NCBI GenBank assembly: GCA_013140405.1
Contig: JABFSV010000150.1
Span: forward strand, 1-6,896
Source of the DNA: Methyloglobulus sp.
GTDB taxonomy: Bacteria; Pseudomonadota; Gammaproteobacteria; Methylococcales; Methylomonadaceae
Length of the DNA stretch: 6,896 bases
Direction of reading: 5' to 3'
Shown here: positions 1-5,685 of the stretch, one piece after another
Numbering within the stretch: the stretch's first letter is position 1
Layout: the number at the start of each line of letters is the position of its first letter
The notes under the pieces: generated by a model
What the model was told of the DNA's origin: nothing
Database searches by the model: none
Seen by the model: the letters and a program-made list of their open reading frames with translations, nothing else
Position numbers and translations under genes: made by a program

Positions 1-224
1 TTAGTGCAGGTGGGGCGATGCTGGCACAAAAATCGGGGTATCCTGTCGTTCCCATCGTTCTTGATGCGGGTAGATATTGGCCTCGATACAGTTTTTTAAA
101 GTATCCAGGTACAATCAAGGTAAAAATTGGCCCGTATATTGAAAGTAAAGGTCGCAAAGCGTCTGATATTAACAAAGAAGCTGAGGGTTGGGTGATTCAA
201 GCGATGCGGGAAATTAGCCAATAA
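1..224 (+). CDS. plsC: 1-acyl-sn-glycerol-3-phosphate acyltransferase (PlsC-like), C-terminal part
   Basis: This is the 3' end of a gene that begins left of the window; the open frame runs through the first bases and reads SAGGAMLAQKSGYPVVPIV, so the ATG at 18 is internal. The piece has the late part of the PlsC/LPLAT fold: a GGA-x-LA segment, SGYPVVPIVLDAGRYWPR, and a YPGTIKVKIGP strand, which match the region after the substrate-binding block in bacterial lysophosphatidic acid acyltransferases. The family transfers an acyl chain to the sn-2 position of lysophosphatidic acid to give phosphatidic acid at the inner membrane. The catalytic HX4D and EGTR motifs would lie upstream and are not visible. 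The frame ends in TAA at 222-224, and no clear terminator follows. The family assignment is fairly firm; exact substrate preference cannot be judged from this tail. Confidence 0.85.
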   Translation, partial: SAGGAMLAQKSGYPVVPIVLDAGRYWPRYSFLKYPGTIKVKIGPYIESKGRKASDINKEAEGWVIQAMREISQ

Positions 225-280
225 AACAGTTTTCTGGGGCATTCTGACCATTGCTATTACATGAAGTCCGGTGAACTGCG

Positions 281-286
281 TATAAT
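281..286 (+). promoter_or_regulatory. Candidate -10 element for the lipoprotein gene
   Basis: A perfect TATAAT hexamer lies 47 bases before the lipoprotein ATG at 334, in the gap after plsC. No good -35 is found at normal spacing: the best hexamers 17 or 18 bases upstream are TACATG and TTACAT. TG occurs at 277-278, but one base too far away for a strict extended -10. It is plausible as a promoter core for the downstream gene only. Confidence 0.4.
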
Positions 287-333
287 ACATCCCGATGTTG
301 TTGTAAATTTTAATGCTAAGTGGTGCTACGTAC

Positions 334-741
334 ATGAAAAAAAAGCTGTTAATTCTTCTATTTCCCTTATTTGTCGTGGCGTGTGCCGACAAGAGTCAGT
401 ATGAAGAAGTCGTTTTAAATGAAATGAAAAAAGAGCAAGATGTTAAAGATTATAAGATAGACCCTGCTTATATGGCTAAGTGTGTTATCGACACAACTTA
501 CAAAAGAATGCCTGGTTTTTTTGTTTTTGATCCAGACAGGTTGGCGGCTTATCGCAACTACGCCAAAATGTTGAAGATGTCAGTGTCTAAAGATCCACAA
601 AAAACACTTGATGAATTGCGTAAGGATTTTGGTTCGCCGGATGAGTTGGCCAAAGCCCATTCGGTTTACACTGAAAGCATGATGGACTGTTATACAGCCA
701 TTTTGCATGAGGCAGACGGTGATCCCGAAGAAAAGACTTAA
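334..741 (+). CDS. Uncharacterised lipoprotein, 135 aa
   Basis: I do not recognise the family. The protein opens with a short type II signal peptide: three lysines, a leucine/phenylalanine-rich core, and the lipobox VVAC with the lipidated cysteine at residue 17. It is therefore expected to be lipid-anchored and exported; Ala at +2 gives no inner-membrane retention signal. The mature part is about 118 residues, charged and probably helical, with two further cysteines (C50 and C119) that could form a disulfide in the periplasm. The start at 334 is preferred over the in-frame ATG at 313 because it puts the lysines at the N terminus of the signal peptide; the ribosome site is weak for both. It follows plsC by 109 bases and has its own TATAAT, so it may be transcribed alone. 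It ends in TAA and faces the converging TPR gene. Confidence 0.75.
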   Translation: MKKKLLILLFPLFVVACADKSQYEEVVLNEMKKEQDVKDYKIDPAYMAKCVIDTTYKRMPGFFVFDPDRLAAYRNYAKMLKMSVSKDPQKTLDELRKDFGSPDELAKAHSVYTESMMDCYTAILHEADGDPEEKT

Positions 742-758
742 GGTTAAATAGGCTTTTT

Positions 759-783
759 GGCTGGGGTAACATGTACCTCAGCC
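759..783. terminator. Hairpin between convergent genes, possible terminator
   Basis: GGCTGGGGT at 759-767 pairs with ACCTCAGCC at 775-783 to give a 9-bp stem with one G-U pair and a 7-base loop. It lies between the stop codons of the plus-strand lipoprotein gene and the minus-strand TPR gene. The T-run expected of an intrinsic terminator is not directly adjacent: on the plus strand a T5 begins at 798, after a weaker CTGA/TCAG palindrome, and on the minus strand A-residues follow. Position and stem strength favour a transcription end signal, but the canonical form is incomplete. Confidence 0.45.
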
Positions 784-815
784 TTATCTGAGATCAGTTT
801 TTAATTAACTGAACA

Positions 816-1640
816 CTACTCTTCAGAGGGTGATTCCTCAGTAGGGGCAGATACGTGTTCTGTAGGTGTGTGAACTGTTTCTTCGGCTTGTGCAACGGGT
901 TCAGATTTTCTTTCTTCAACCTTCTTTTGTGAAGAATAGACAGGGTCGGGCCTATTTTTTTCTTCTAATTTCGCTTTTTCGGCAGCCTCTTCTGCGGTTT
1001 TTTTCGCCAATCGTTTTTCTTCTTCTATTCGCCTGCCTTCTTCCAATGAAACCATAAAATCTTGAAACCAATCCTGGTTTTTAATTTTGGCTAGGTCTGG
1101 ATCAGCCAAAATATCAGCATCTTCCGGCAAATTACCTTTCTCTTTTGCGGTTTGTAAAGCCTCAAGGCAGTGTTCATTGTCGCCACGCACACCATGCACA
1201 CACGCAAGGTTGAAGGCAGCAACACCAGCTTGAATGGAGTTAGCTTTTTCAAATTGCCTTTTTGCCATTTCATACAGCTCATCACTAGGCGGTACGCCTC
1301 TGGCTCGCGCTAAGTCCATGCAGGCGACCCCAGCATCAATAGCCGCAGCAAGATAGTTGGGGTCTAAAGTCATGCAAAAGGAGAATTTTGCAATCGCGTT
1401 CCGGTAAATATTGATGGATTCAGGCGGTGTTTTACTTTTCGCCTGGTGCAACAAAGTGACACCCCAATGGTACAGGGTCTCGGCACGTAAGGGATCGCCC
1501 GTCAGGACATCGGCGTACTCCTGGTAGACTTCTTTAAGCAATTGATCCGCAATGCTTTCTTCATTTTGACGTGCTTTGGCTGCTTTTTTTACAGCGGCAT
1601 CGAGTTTAGATTTTTTCGTGAACGATGCGAAAAACGACAT
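816..1640 (-). CDS. TPR-repeat protein with charged C-terminal tail, 274 aa
   Basis: A soluble protein without signal peptide or membrane segment. Residues about 1-45 are lysine/alanine-rich and helical. Residues about 50-155 form degenerate tetratricopeptide helices: LYHWGVTLLHQA, a segment ending TLDPNYLAAAIDAGVACMDLA, and AAFNLACVHGVRGDNEHCLEAL. The following DADILADPDLAKIKNQDWFQDFM is the typical closing segment of TPR proteins that end in 'D-P-D-L...F'. Residues about 200-228 are Glu/Lys/Ala-rich and likely form a long helix or coiled coil; the rest is a Pro/Thr/Glu-rich, probably disordered tail. TPRs usually act as protein-binding scaffolds; the partner cannot be inferred. The start is supported by CAGGAG (complement of 1650-1655), 9 bases before the ATG. 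It lies 125 bases downstream of the helicase gene on the same strand and may be co-transcribed or use its own promoter. The stop is TAG. Confidence 0.75.
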   Translation of the reverse strand: MSFFASFTKKSKLDAAVKKAAKARQNEESIADQLLKEVYQEYADVLTGDPLRAETLYHWGVTLLHQAKSKTPPESINIYRNAIAKFSFCMTLDPNYLAAAIDAGVACMDLARARGVPPSDELYEMAKRQFEKANSIQAGVAAFNLACVHGVRGDNEHCLEALQTAKEKGNLPEDADILADPDLAKIKNQDWFQDFMVSLEEGRRIEEEKRLAKKTAEEAAEKAKLEEKNRPDPVYSSQKKVEERKSEPVAQAEETVHTPTEHVSAPTEESPSEE

Positions 1641-1673
1641 GGTTGAATACTCCTGGTTGATAGGTTTATCGTT

Positions 1674-1710
1674 ATTATAGTTAGTTAATATAGCTCAAAT
1701 TTGATGTCAA
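1674..1710 (-). promoter_or_regulatory. Promoter-like elements upstream of the TPR gene
   Basis: On the minus strand the spacer before the TPR gene holds a perfect TTGACA (complement of 1705-1710) and a perfect TATAAT (complement of 1674-1679). They are 25 bases apart, too far to work together as one sigma-70 promoter. At 14 bases from TTGACA there is TATTAA, and at 17 bases only TAACTA. One of these may serve as a promoter, but the sequence does not give a clean pair. The spacer is otherwise AT-rich with no strong hairpin. Confidence 0.3.
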
Positions 1711-1765
1711 AACGTTAACGAACGCACAAAATCCGTAATATTTACTGTAGGTATGTTGCATTTAG

Positions 1766-3067
1766 TTATCGAGATGCAGGTTTTGCGTATTTTTTGGAAC
1801 GATTGCCGCGAGTGTCCTTATTAGCCTCATTACTGCGTTGGGGTGTTTTTTTATCAGCATGCCGATAATCTTTTTTACCTGAATTTTTGCCAGGTGCAAT
1901 TTTTTTTGGTGCATCAATGACGCGTAACGAAACTGGCTCGTATCCGGTATCGCTGATTCGTGGAATTTGTCGTTTCAGCAATTTCTCGATAGCTTCCAAT
2001 AAATAGGCTTCTTCTGGGCAAACTAGGGAAAGCGCTGCACCATTGGATCCCGCACGACCCGTGCGTCCAATCCTATGGATGTAATCTTCGGCAACTTGGG
2101 GCAGGTCGTAATTGACCACGTGGGGCAGTTCTTCAATATCCAGGCCGCGGGCGGCAATATCGGTGGCGACCAGTGCAGTGACTTTGCCAGTCTTAAAGTA
2201 GTCCAGGGCTTTAGTCCGTGCGCCTTGGGTTTTGTCGCCATGCAGGGAAGCGGCACGGATGCCGTCCTTAATCAGTTGTTTTTCCAAGCGGTCAGCACCA
2301 TGTTTGGTGCGGACAAAAATCAGCACCTGTTGCCAATTATTGCTGCCGATAAGGAAAGACAGCAATTCGCGCTTGTAATCCTTGTTAATGCCGTACACAC
2401 ATTCGGAAACTAAATCCGCAGTGGCGTTCTGTTTGGCGACTTCAACTTCAATAGGATGGTTAAGAATCGTTGCCGCAAGCGTTTTGATTACACCGAGCAT
2501 AGTGGCAGAAAATAATAAACTTTGGCGGTTTTTAGGCAAATAAGCCAAAATTCGGCGAATTTCCGGCAAAAAACCCATGTCCAGCATTCGATCTGCCTCG
2601 TCCAACACTAATAATTCTATATTGCCTAAGGAGATATTTTTTTGGTTTATATGATCCATCAAGCGGCCTGGTGTGGCGACCACAATATCGCAACCGTGCC
2701 GCAATTGGCGCGTTTGCATAGTGATACTTGCACCGCCCACGATGACTTGCGTCTGCAATGGCAGATATTTTCCATACGTCGCGATACTTTCATAAACTTG
2801 GGCTGCCAACTCGCGGGTAGGCACTAAAACCAGGCCCCGAATCTTTCTTGGCCTGAGCGTTAAATCTGCGTTTTCCGTAAGTCGTTGCAACAAGGGCAAA
2901 GAGAAACCGGCGGTTTTGCCCGTGCCGGTTTGTGCGCCTGCCAGAATATCCTTGCCTGCAAGAATAACCGGAATCGCTTTAACCTGGATAGGTGTGGGGG
3001 TTGTATAACCTTGGTCAGCAACTGCTTTGAGCAGTGCATCTGATAAACCGAGTGAGACAAAAGACAT
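1766..3067 (-). CDS. rhlE: ATP-dependent DEAD-box RNA helicase, RhlE type, 433 aa
   Basis: All helicase motifs of the DEAD-box family are present and intact, in order: Q motif (F3 to Q28), Walker A AQTGTGKT (45-52), PTREL (83-87), GG (111-112), TPGR (132-135), DEAD (156-159), SAT (187-189), motif IV around LIFVRTK (249-255), motif [11 protein letters not shown] (301-310) and motif [10 protein letters not shown] (331-338). The protein unwinds short RNA duplexes with ATP; RhlE-type enzymes act in ribosome assembly and RNA turnover. The MSFxSLGL start, the conserved core of about 370 residues and a short basic Lys/Arg-rich tail (about 385-433) fit RhlE better than DbpA, SrmB or RhlB. The length is close to E. 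coli RhlE. The start ATG has AAGG (complement of 3073-3076) 5 bases upstream. The gene lies 212 bases downstream of moaA on the same strand, separated by the hairpin-rich spacer. RhlE versus a paralogue is inferred, not proven. Confidence 0.93.
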   Translation of the reverse strand: MSFVSLGLSDALLKAVADQGYTTPTPIQVKAIPVILAGKDILAGAQTGTGKTAGFSLPLLQRLTENADLTLRPRKIRGLVLVPTRELAAQVYESIATYGKYLPLQTQVIVGGASITMQTRQLRHGCDIVVATPGRLMDHINQKNISLGNIELLVLDEADRMLDMGFLPEIRRILAYLPKNRQSLLFSATMLGVIKTLAATILNHPIEVEVAKQNATADLVSECVYGINKDYKRELLSFLIGSNNWQQVLIFVRTKHGADRLEKQLIKDGIRAASLHGDKTQGARTKALDYFKTGKVTALVATDIAARGLDIEELPHVVNYDLPQVAEDYIHRIGRTGRAGSNGAALSLVCPEEAYLLEAIEKLLKRQIPRISDTGYEPVSLRVIDAPKKIAPGKNSGKKDYRHADKKTPQRSNEANKDTRGNRSKKYAKPASR

Positions 3068-3100
3068 GTAAACCTTAATAGTTGAGAATAGTTTGTAGGC

Positions 3101-3251
3101 TGGGGCAGCAATGATTCCATACCATTATGCTGCACTTGACCCACAGGGATGTGGGGAATGCTGCCAACAGTATGGAACGGTTGCAGCCCCACCATCCCTG
3201 GTGGTCGTTGATAAAGCCCAGCAAATGGGCGGATGCCGGGTTTACCAACCC
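3101..3251. repeat. Hairpin-dense intergenic element between moaA and rhlE
   Basis: This 150-base stretch is unusually structured. It has four short perfect hairpins: CCCACA/TGTGGG (3140-3145, 3150-3155, loop GGGA), CCACCA/TGGTGG (3189-3194, 3199-3204, loop TCCC), GCCCA/TGGGC (3216-3220, 3226-3230, loop GCAAA) and GGGTT/AACCC (3238-3242, 3247-3251, loop TACC). A longer inverted repeat, 3102-3122 against 3170-3190, matches at 17 of 21 positions and encloses the first hairpin. The first and second hairpins are related to each other in opposite orientation, including the GGGG and TGC bases that follow. This resembles a REP/BIME-type intergenic repeat or a structured mRNA leader of rhlE. No T-run makes any of these a canonical terminator. 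The structure is seen; the role is not known. Confidence 0.6.
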
Positions 3252-3279
3252 AGCTAGCGGAAATTAACAGGGAAGGGCA

Positions 3280-4287
3280 TCACCCCCCCGTAACACTCAT
3301 GTGCCTCAGGATTACTGGTTGCTCATGGATATTGAATTCGTGTTTTTCCGGCTTGATTTGCATGGCATCAACGATGGTTTGCTTTAAGATGTCCATATCG
3401 CCAGGATTAGCCCTGATTACCTGCTTAAGGTCAACCGAATGCTCATTGCCCAGGCACAGCAGCAACCGCCCTTCCACCGTTAAGCGAACGCGGTTGCAGG
3501 AGCTACAAAAATTGGCGCTATGCGGCGAAATAAAGCCAACCCGGGTTTGCGACCCTTGCACCTTATAATAAACCGACGGCCCACCCGTTTTTTCGGTTGA
3601 GGCGAGCAAAGAGAAATGGCTGGCTAAATCGGCTTTGATGCAGTCACTGGAATAATAGGCAGCAGAGCGGTCATGTTGGCTGACCATGCCCAGCGGCATT
3701 TCCTCAATAAAGCTAATATCAATGGCCTTATCAACCGCAAATTGCACCAGATCAACCACTTCCTGGTGGTTTTTATCCTTCAGTATCACCGCATTGATTT
3801 TAATCCGCTCAAACCCAGCATCATTGGCTGCATCAATCCCCCGCAAAACCTGCTGCAAATTGCCGGTTCTGGTGATGGCCTTAAACTTATCGGCATCCAG
3901 CGTATCCAGGCTAATATTGATGCGCTTAATACCCGCTTTTTTCAGGGCTAATGCCATGTGTTCCAGTTGGGAGCCGTTGGTTGTCAACACCAGTTCATTT
4001 AGGTTCTCTATTTGGCCTATATTTTCCAGTAACTCCAACGCACCACGTCTAACCAAAGGTTCGCCGCCCGTTATCCGAATTTTTTTTACCCCTAATTCTG
4101 CAAATGCTTTAGCAAGGGTGTAAATTTCTTCCAGGGATAAAACCTGTTCACGCGGCAGGAAGGTCATCTCCTCAGACATGCAGTACACACAGCGAAAATC
4201 ACAGCGATCCGTAATGGAGATACGCAAATAATCCACCTTCCTGCCGAAGCGGTCGATTAACTGGGGTGATTTGCCGCTATTGTCCAT
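3280..4287 (-). CDS. moaA: GTP 3',8-cyclase MoaA (molybdenum cofactor biosynthesis), 335 aa
   Basis: A radical SAM enzyme that, with MoaC, converts GTP to cyclic pyranopterin monophosphate, the first step of molybdenum cofactor synthesis. The N-terminal [4Fe-4S] motif CDFRCVYC gives the three SAM-cluster cysteines at 29, 33 and 36. The GGEP motif is at 74-77. The MoaA-specific second cluster is present as C-x2-C-x13-C (261, 264 and 278) within CSSCNRVRL, and the protein ends in the conserved double glycine (VTGG) that reaches the active site. Length is normal for the family. I chose the ATG at 4287; an in-frame TTG at 4296 would add three residues (MCG). Neither start has a recognisable Shine-Dalgarno sequence, which is odd. 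No moaB, moaC, moaD or moaE lies next to it, so the rest of the pathway is encoded elsewhere. The last glycine codons sit in a run of seven G (complement of 3283-3289). Confidence 0.95.
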   Translation of the reverse strand: MDNSGKSPQLIDRFGRKVDYLRISITDRCDFRCVYCMSEEMTFLPREQVLSLEEIYTLAKAFAELGVKKIRITGGEPLVRRGALELLENIGQIENLNELVLTTNGSQLEHMALALKKAGIKRINISLDTLDADKFKAITRTGNLQQVLRGIDAANDAGFERIKINAVILKDKNHQEVVDLVQFAVDKAIDISFIEEMPLGMVSQHDRSAAYYSSDCIKADLASHFSLLASTEKTGGPSVYYKVQGSQTRVGFISPHSANFCSSCNRVRLTVEGRLLLCLGNEHSVDLKQVIRANPGDMDILKQTIVDAMQIKPEKHEFNIHEQPVILRHMSVTGG

Positions 4288-4519
4288 ACCGCACAAAAAT
4301 GATTAAAATTAAGGAAGTAACTATATGTATCATTGTAACATAGCGCGAAACTTAATCGGGGTTAACCAAGTCGAATTCCTTGCTACCATCAGCAAAGCAA
4401 GTTACTCCTGTTGTTAGCTTGATAGACCTTATAAGATGAATCCAGTTCTTAAGTTTCCTAATAAAAAACCACGTATAACGGATTGATTTATTGCGTCTGA
4501 GACAATCAAATTGCAATTA

Positions 4520-4535
4520 TGTGATGCGTTTCACA
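4520..4535. promoter_or_regulatory. CRP/Vfr-type binding site
   Basis: TGTGATGCGTTTCACA is a perfect match to the CRP-family core TGTGA-N6-TCACA. Its right half-site overlaps the -35 hexamer of the pilin operon promoter. The palindrome centre (4527.5) lies about 37 bases before the expected transcription start, slightly closer than the classic class II position of -41.5, so both activation and repression are conceivable. In Pseudomonas the CRP homologue Vfr controls twitching motility, which makes a pilus target sensible. It is 233 bases from moaA, so an effect there is also possible. Confidence 0.7.
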
Positions 4536-4558
4536 AACGTATTCATAAGGTCTATACT
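4530..4558 (+). promoter_or_regulatory. Sigma-70 promoter of the minor pilin operon
   Basis: TTCACA (4530-4535, five of six to TTGACA) and TATACT (4553-4558, five of six to TATAAT) are separated by exactly 17 bases. The expected transcription start is near 4565, which would leave a leader of about 39 bases before the first ATG at 4604. This is the best promoter in the window. Confidence 0.65.
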
Positions 4559-4603
4559 AAGATGTTAGTTAACTAGAACCTTTTTAGATTAGGTTGAGAA
4601 GTA

Positions 4604-5173
4604 ATGCCGTTGAATCAAAAAGATTTTCAAGTCATGCCACAAGAACCATCAAGACAACATGGGTTTACGCTCATGGAGCTTATGGTTACGCTGAGCGTGG
4701 CCTCTGTTTTGGCGTTTATTGCTATACCCAGCTTTACCGAGATCATAAGCAACAATCGCGTAACTGCCCAAGTCAATCAATTCGTAAGTACACTGAACTT
4801 TATGCGGAGCGAGGCGGTTAAGCAAGGTGTACGAATTTCGATGTGCAAAACCAGCGATGGCATGACGTGTGTAGCAGATGGTGCAGGAAGTGATTGGACA
4901 CAAGGCTGGATTGTTTTTACTAATCAAAACAATAACAAGGTCTATAACGGTGGCGATGAGATTATATTGAAAGTCCAGGAAGTAATCAAAGGCGAGCTAA
5001 CGATCACCGGAAATACAAACGTTGACGACATAATCTCTTATTTACCGGGAGGTCAGGTTCAGAACTCAGGCGCAATTACAGTATGCGATGACCATCGTGT
5101 TGGCGAAACTGGAAAAAGAATAGTCATCAACTCTGTAGGTCGTTCAAGAATTCAAACATTTGCCTGTCCATGA
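4604..5173 (+). CDS. fimU: GspH/FimT-family minor pilin (FimU-like), 189 aa
   Basis: The first gene of the minor pilin operon. It has a class III (prepilin) signal: a 20-residue leader ending QHG, then FTLMELMVTL, with cleavage expected after G20 by prepilin peptidase PilD and Glu at +5 of the mature protein. The hydrophobic helix (about 21-43) is followed by the VNQFVSTLNFMRSEAVKQG segment and a beta-rich GspH-type domain (PF12019 family). Four cysteines in the mature part could form two disulfides, one close to the C terminus (FACP). In Pseudomonas the protein in this place is FimU, which joins PilV, PilW and PilX at the pilus tip; FimT is a close relative, so the symbol rests mainly on gene order. 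GAGAAG lies just before the ATG at 4604; an internal ATG at 4634 would give a 10-residue leader but has no ribosome site. The stop overlaps the pilV start as ATGA. Confidence 0.85.
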   Translation: MPLNQKDFQVMPQEPSRQHGFTLMELMVTLSVASVLAFIAIPSFTEIISNNRVTAQVNQFVSTLNFMRSEAVKQGVRISMCKTSDGMTCVADGAGSDWTQGWIVFTNQNNNKVYNGGDEIILKVQEVIKGELTITGNTNVDDIISYLPGGQVQNSGAITVCDDHRVGETGKRIVINSVGRSRIQTFACP

Positions 5174-5685
5174 ACAATAAAAACAACGTGAAGTTCATAT
5201 TTAAGTATTCATGTGCCATGAAAAAACACAACGGTTTCACGCTGATTGAAGTGTTGGTCGCCGTAGTTATACTTGCGGTGGGGTTGTTGGGCTTGGCAGG
5301 TATGCAAGCCAAAGAGTTGGGCAGTAACCAAAGCGCCTACAACCGCAGCCAGGCGACACAATTGGCATACGACATTGCAGACAGGATGCGGGCCAATCCT
5401 TCGGTGGCGGCAGCTTATCTATCAAAGCCTGCTGATGCAGAATGTTCCGCCGGTGATGATCCTTGCACTGCCTGCACTTCATTGGCCAAAACCTGCGTTC
5501 CGGCACAACTTGCCGAAACCGACCTTCACAATTGGAACAATGACTTGAAGAATACCTTGCCAAAAGGTACGGGTCGTGTTTCTTTTAACGGTGCCGTTTA
5601 TACAGTCACCATTAACTGGGACGAGGACAAAAGCGGTGTGGTGGATCAGGACGACCCTAATTTTCAGATGGGCTTTCAGTTATGA
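5170..5685 (+). CDS. pilV: Type IV pilus minor pilin PilV, 171 aa
   Basis: The prepilin site is NG|FTLIEVLVAVVILAVGLLG, with G22 before the cut and Glu at +5 of the mature chain. The LLGLAGMQ segment and the following SAYNRSQATQLAYDIADRMRANP are characteristic of the PilV family, and match well. The mature protein has a hydrophobic N-terminal helix and a C-terminal globular part with several closely spaced cysteines (ECSAGDDPCTACTSLAKTC), likely disulfide-bonded in the periplasm. PilV is a minor pilin of the tip/initiation complex and is needed for pilus assembly in Pseudomonas. The start at 5170 overlaps the fimU stop by four bases and suggests translational coupling, but gives a 22-residue leader; the in-frame ATG at 5218 would give a conventional 6-residue leader (MKKHNG). 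Neither has a strong ribosome site. Confidence 0.92.
   Translation: MNNKNNVKFIFKYSCAMKKHNGFTLIEVLVAVVILAVGLLGLAGMQAKELGSNQSAYNRSQATQLAYDIADRMRANPSVAAAYLSKPADAECSAGDDPCTACTSLAKTCVPAQLAETDLHNWNNDLKNTLPKGTGRVSFNGAVYTVTINWDEDKSGVVDQDDPNFQMGFQL

Larger units (their letters stand above)
4288..4603. other. Divergent regulatory spacer between moaA and the minor pilin operon
   Basis: No convincing gene lies in these 316 AT-rich bases. Contents: a hairpin on the moaA side (CTTGCT at 4379-4384 with AGCAAG at 4396-4401); an 11-base perfect inverted repeat, ATAGACCTTAT (4422-4432) with ATAAGGTCTAT (4545-4555); a TTGATT/AATCAA pair (4483-4488, 4504-4509); and the CRP-type site and promoter listed separately. 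For the leftward moaA promoter I see only weak -10-like hexamers such as TACAAT, with no fitting -35. I could not recognise a molybdenum cofactor riboswitch in the moaA leader. Confidence 0.55.

Noticed and set aside
225..250. Intrinsic terminator after plsC (AAAACAGTTTT)
   Set aside because: The self-complementary arms leave a one-base loop and there is no GC-rich stem.
2075..2413. Plus-strand open frame of 112 codons inside rhlE
   Set aside because: It is antisense to the conserved helicase domain; no ribosome site and no protein signature.
2860..3195. Minus-strand open frame of 111 codons reaching from rhlE into the hairpin spacer
   Set aside because: It is out of frame with rhlE and its upstream part is built from the inverted repeats; it is not protein-like.
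3140..3251. CRISPR array
   Set aside because: The repeats are short hairpins of differing sequence, not identical direct repeats with unique spacers, and no cas genes are present.
3233..3568. Plus-strand open frame of 111 codons over the 3' end of moaA
   Set aside because: It mostly overlaps coding DNA of moaA in antisense, with no domain features.
3686..4123. Long plus-strand open frame of 145 codons inside moaA
   Set aside because: It is antisense to a fully motif-supported moaA, has no recognisable domain, and is explained as a shadow frame.
4326..4385. 19-codon minus-strand open frame in the moaA leader as a leader peptide
   Set aside because: The CAGGAG upstream is 15 bases from its ATG and the peptide has no attenuator-like residue run.
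4288..4440. Molybdenum cofactor riboswitch in the moaA leader
   Set aside because: I could not find its conserved helices by eye; only one simple hairpin is visible. A covariance search would decide.
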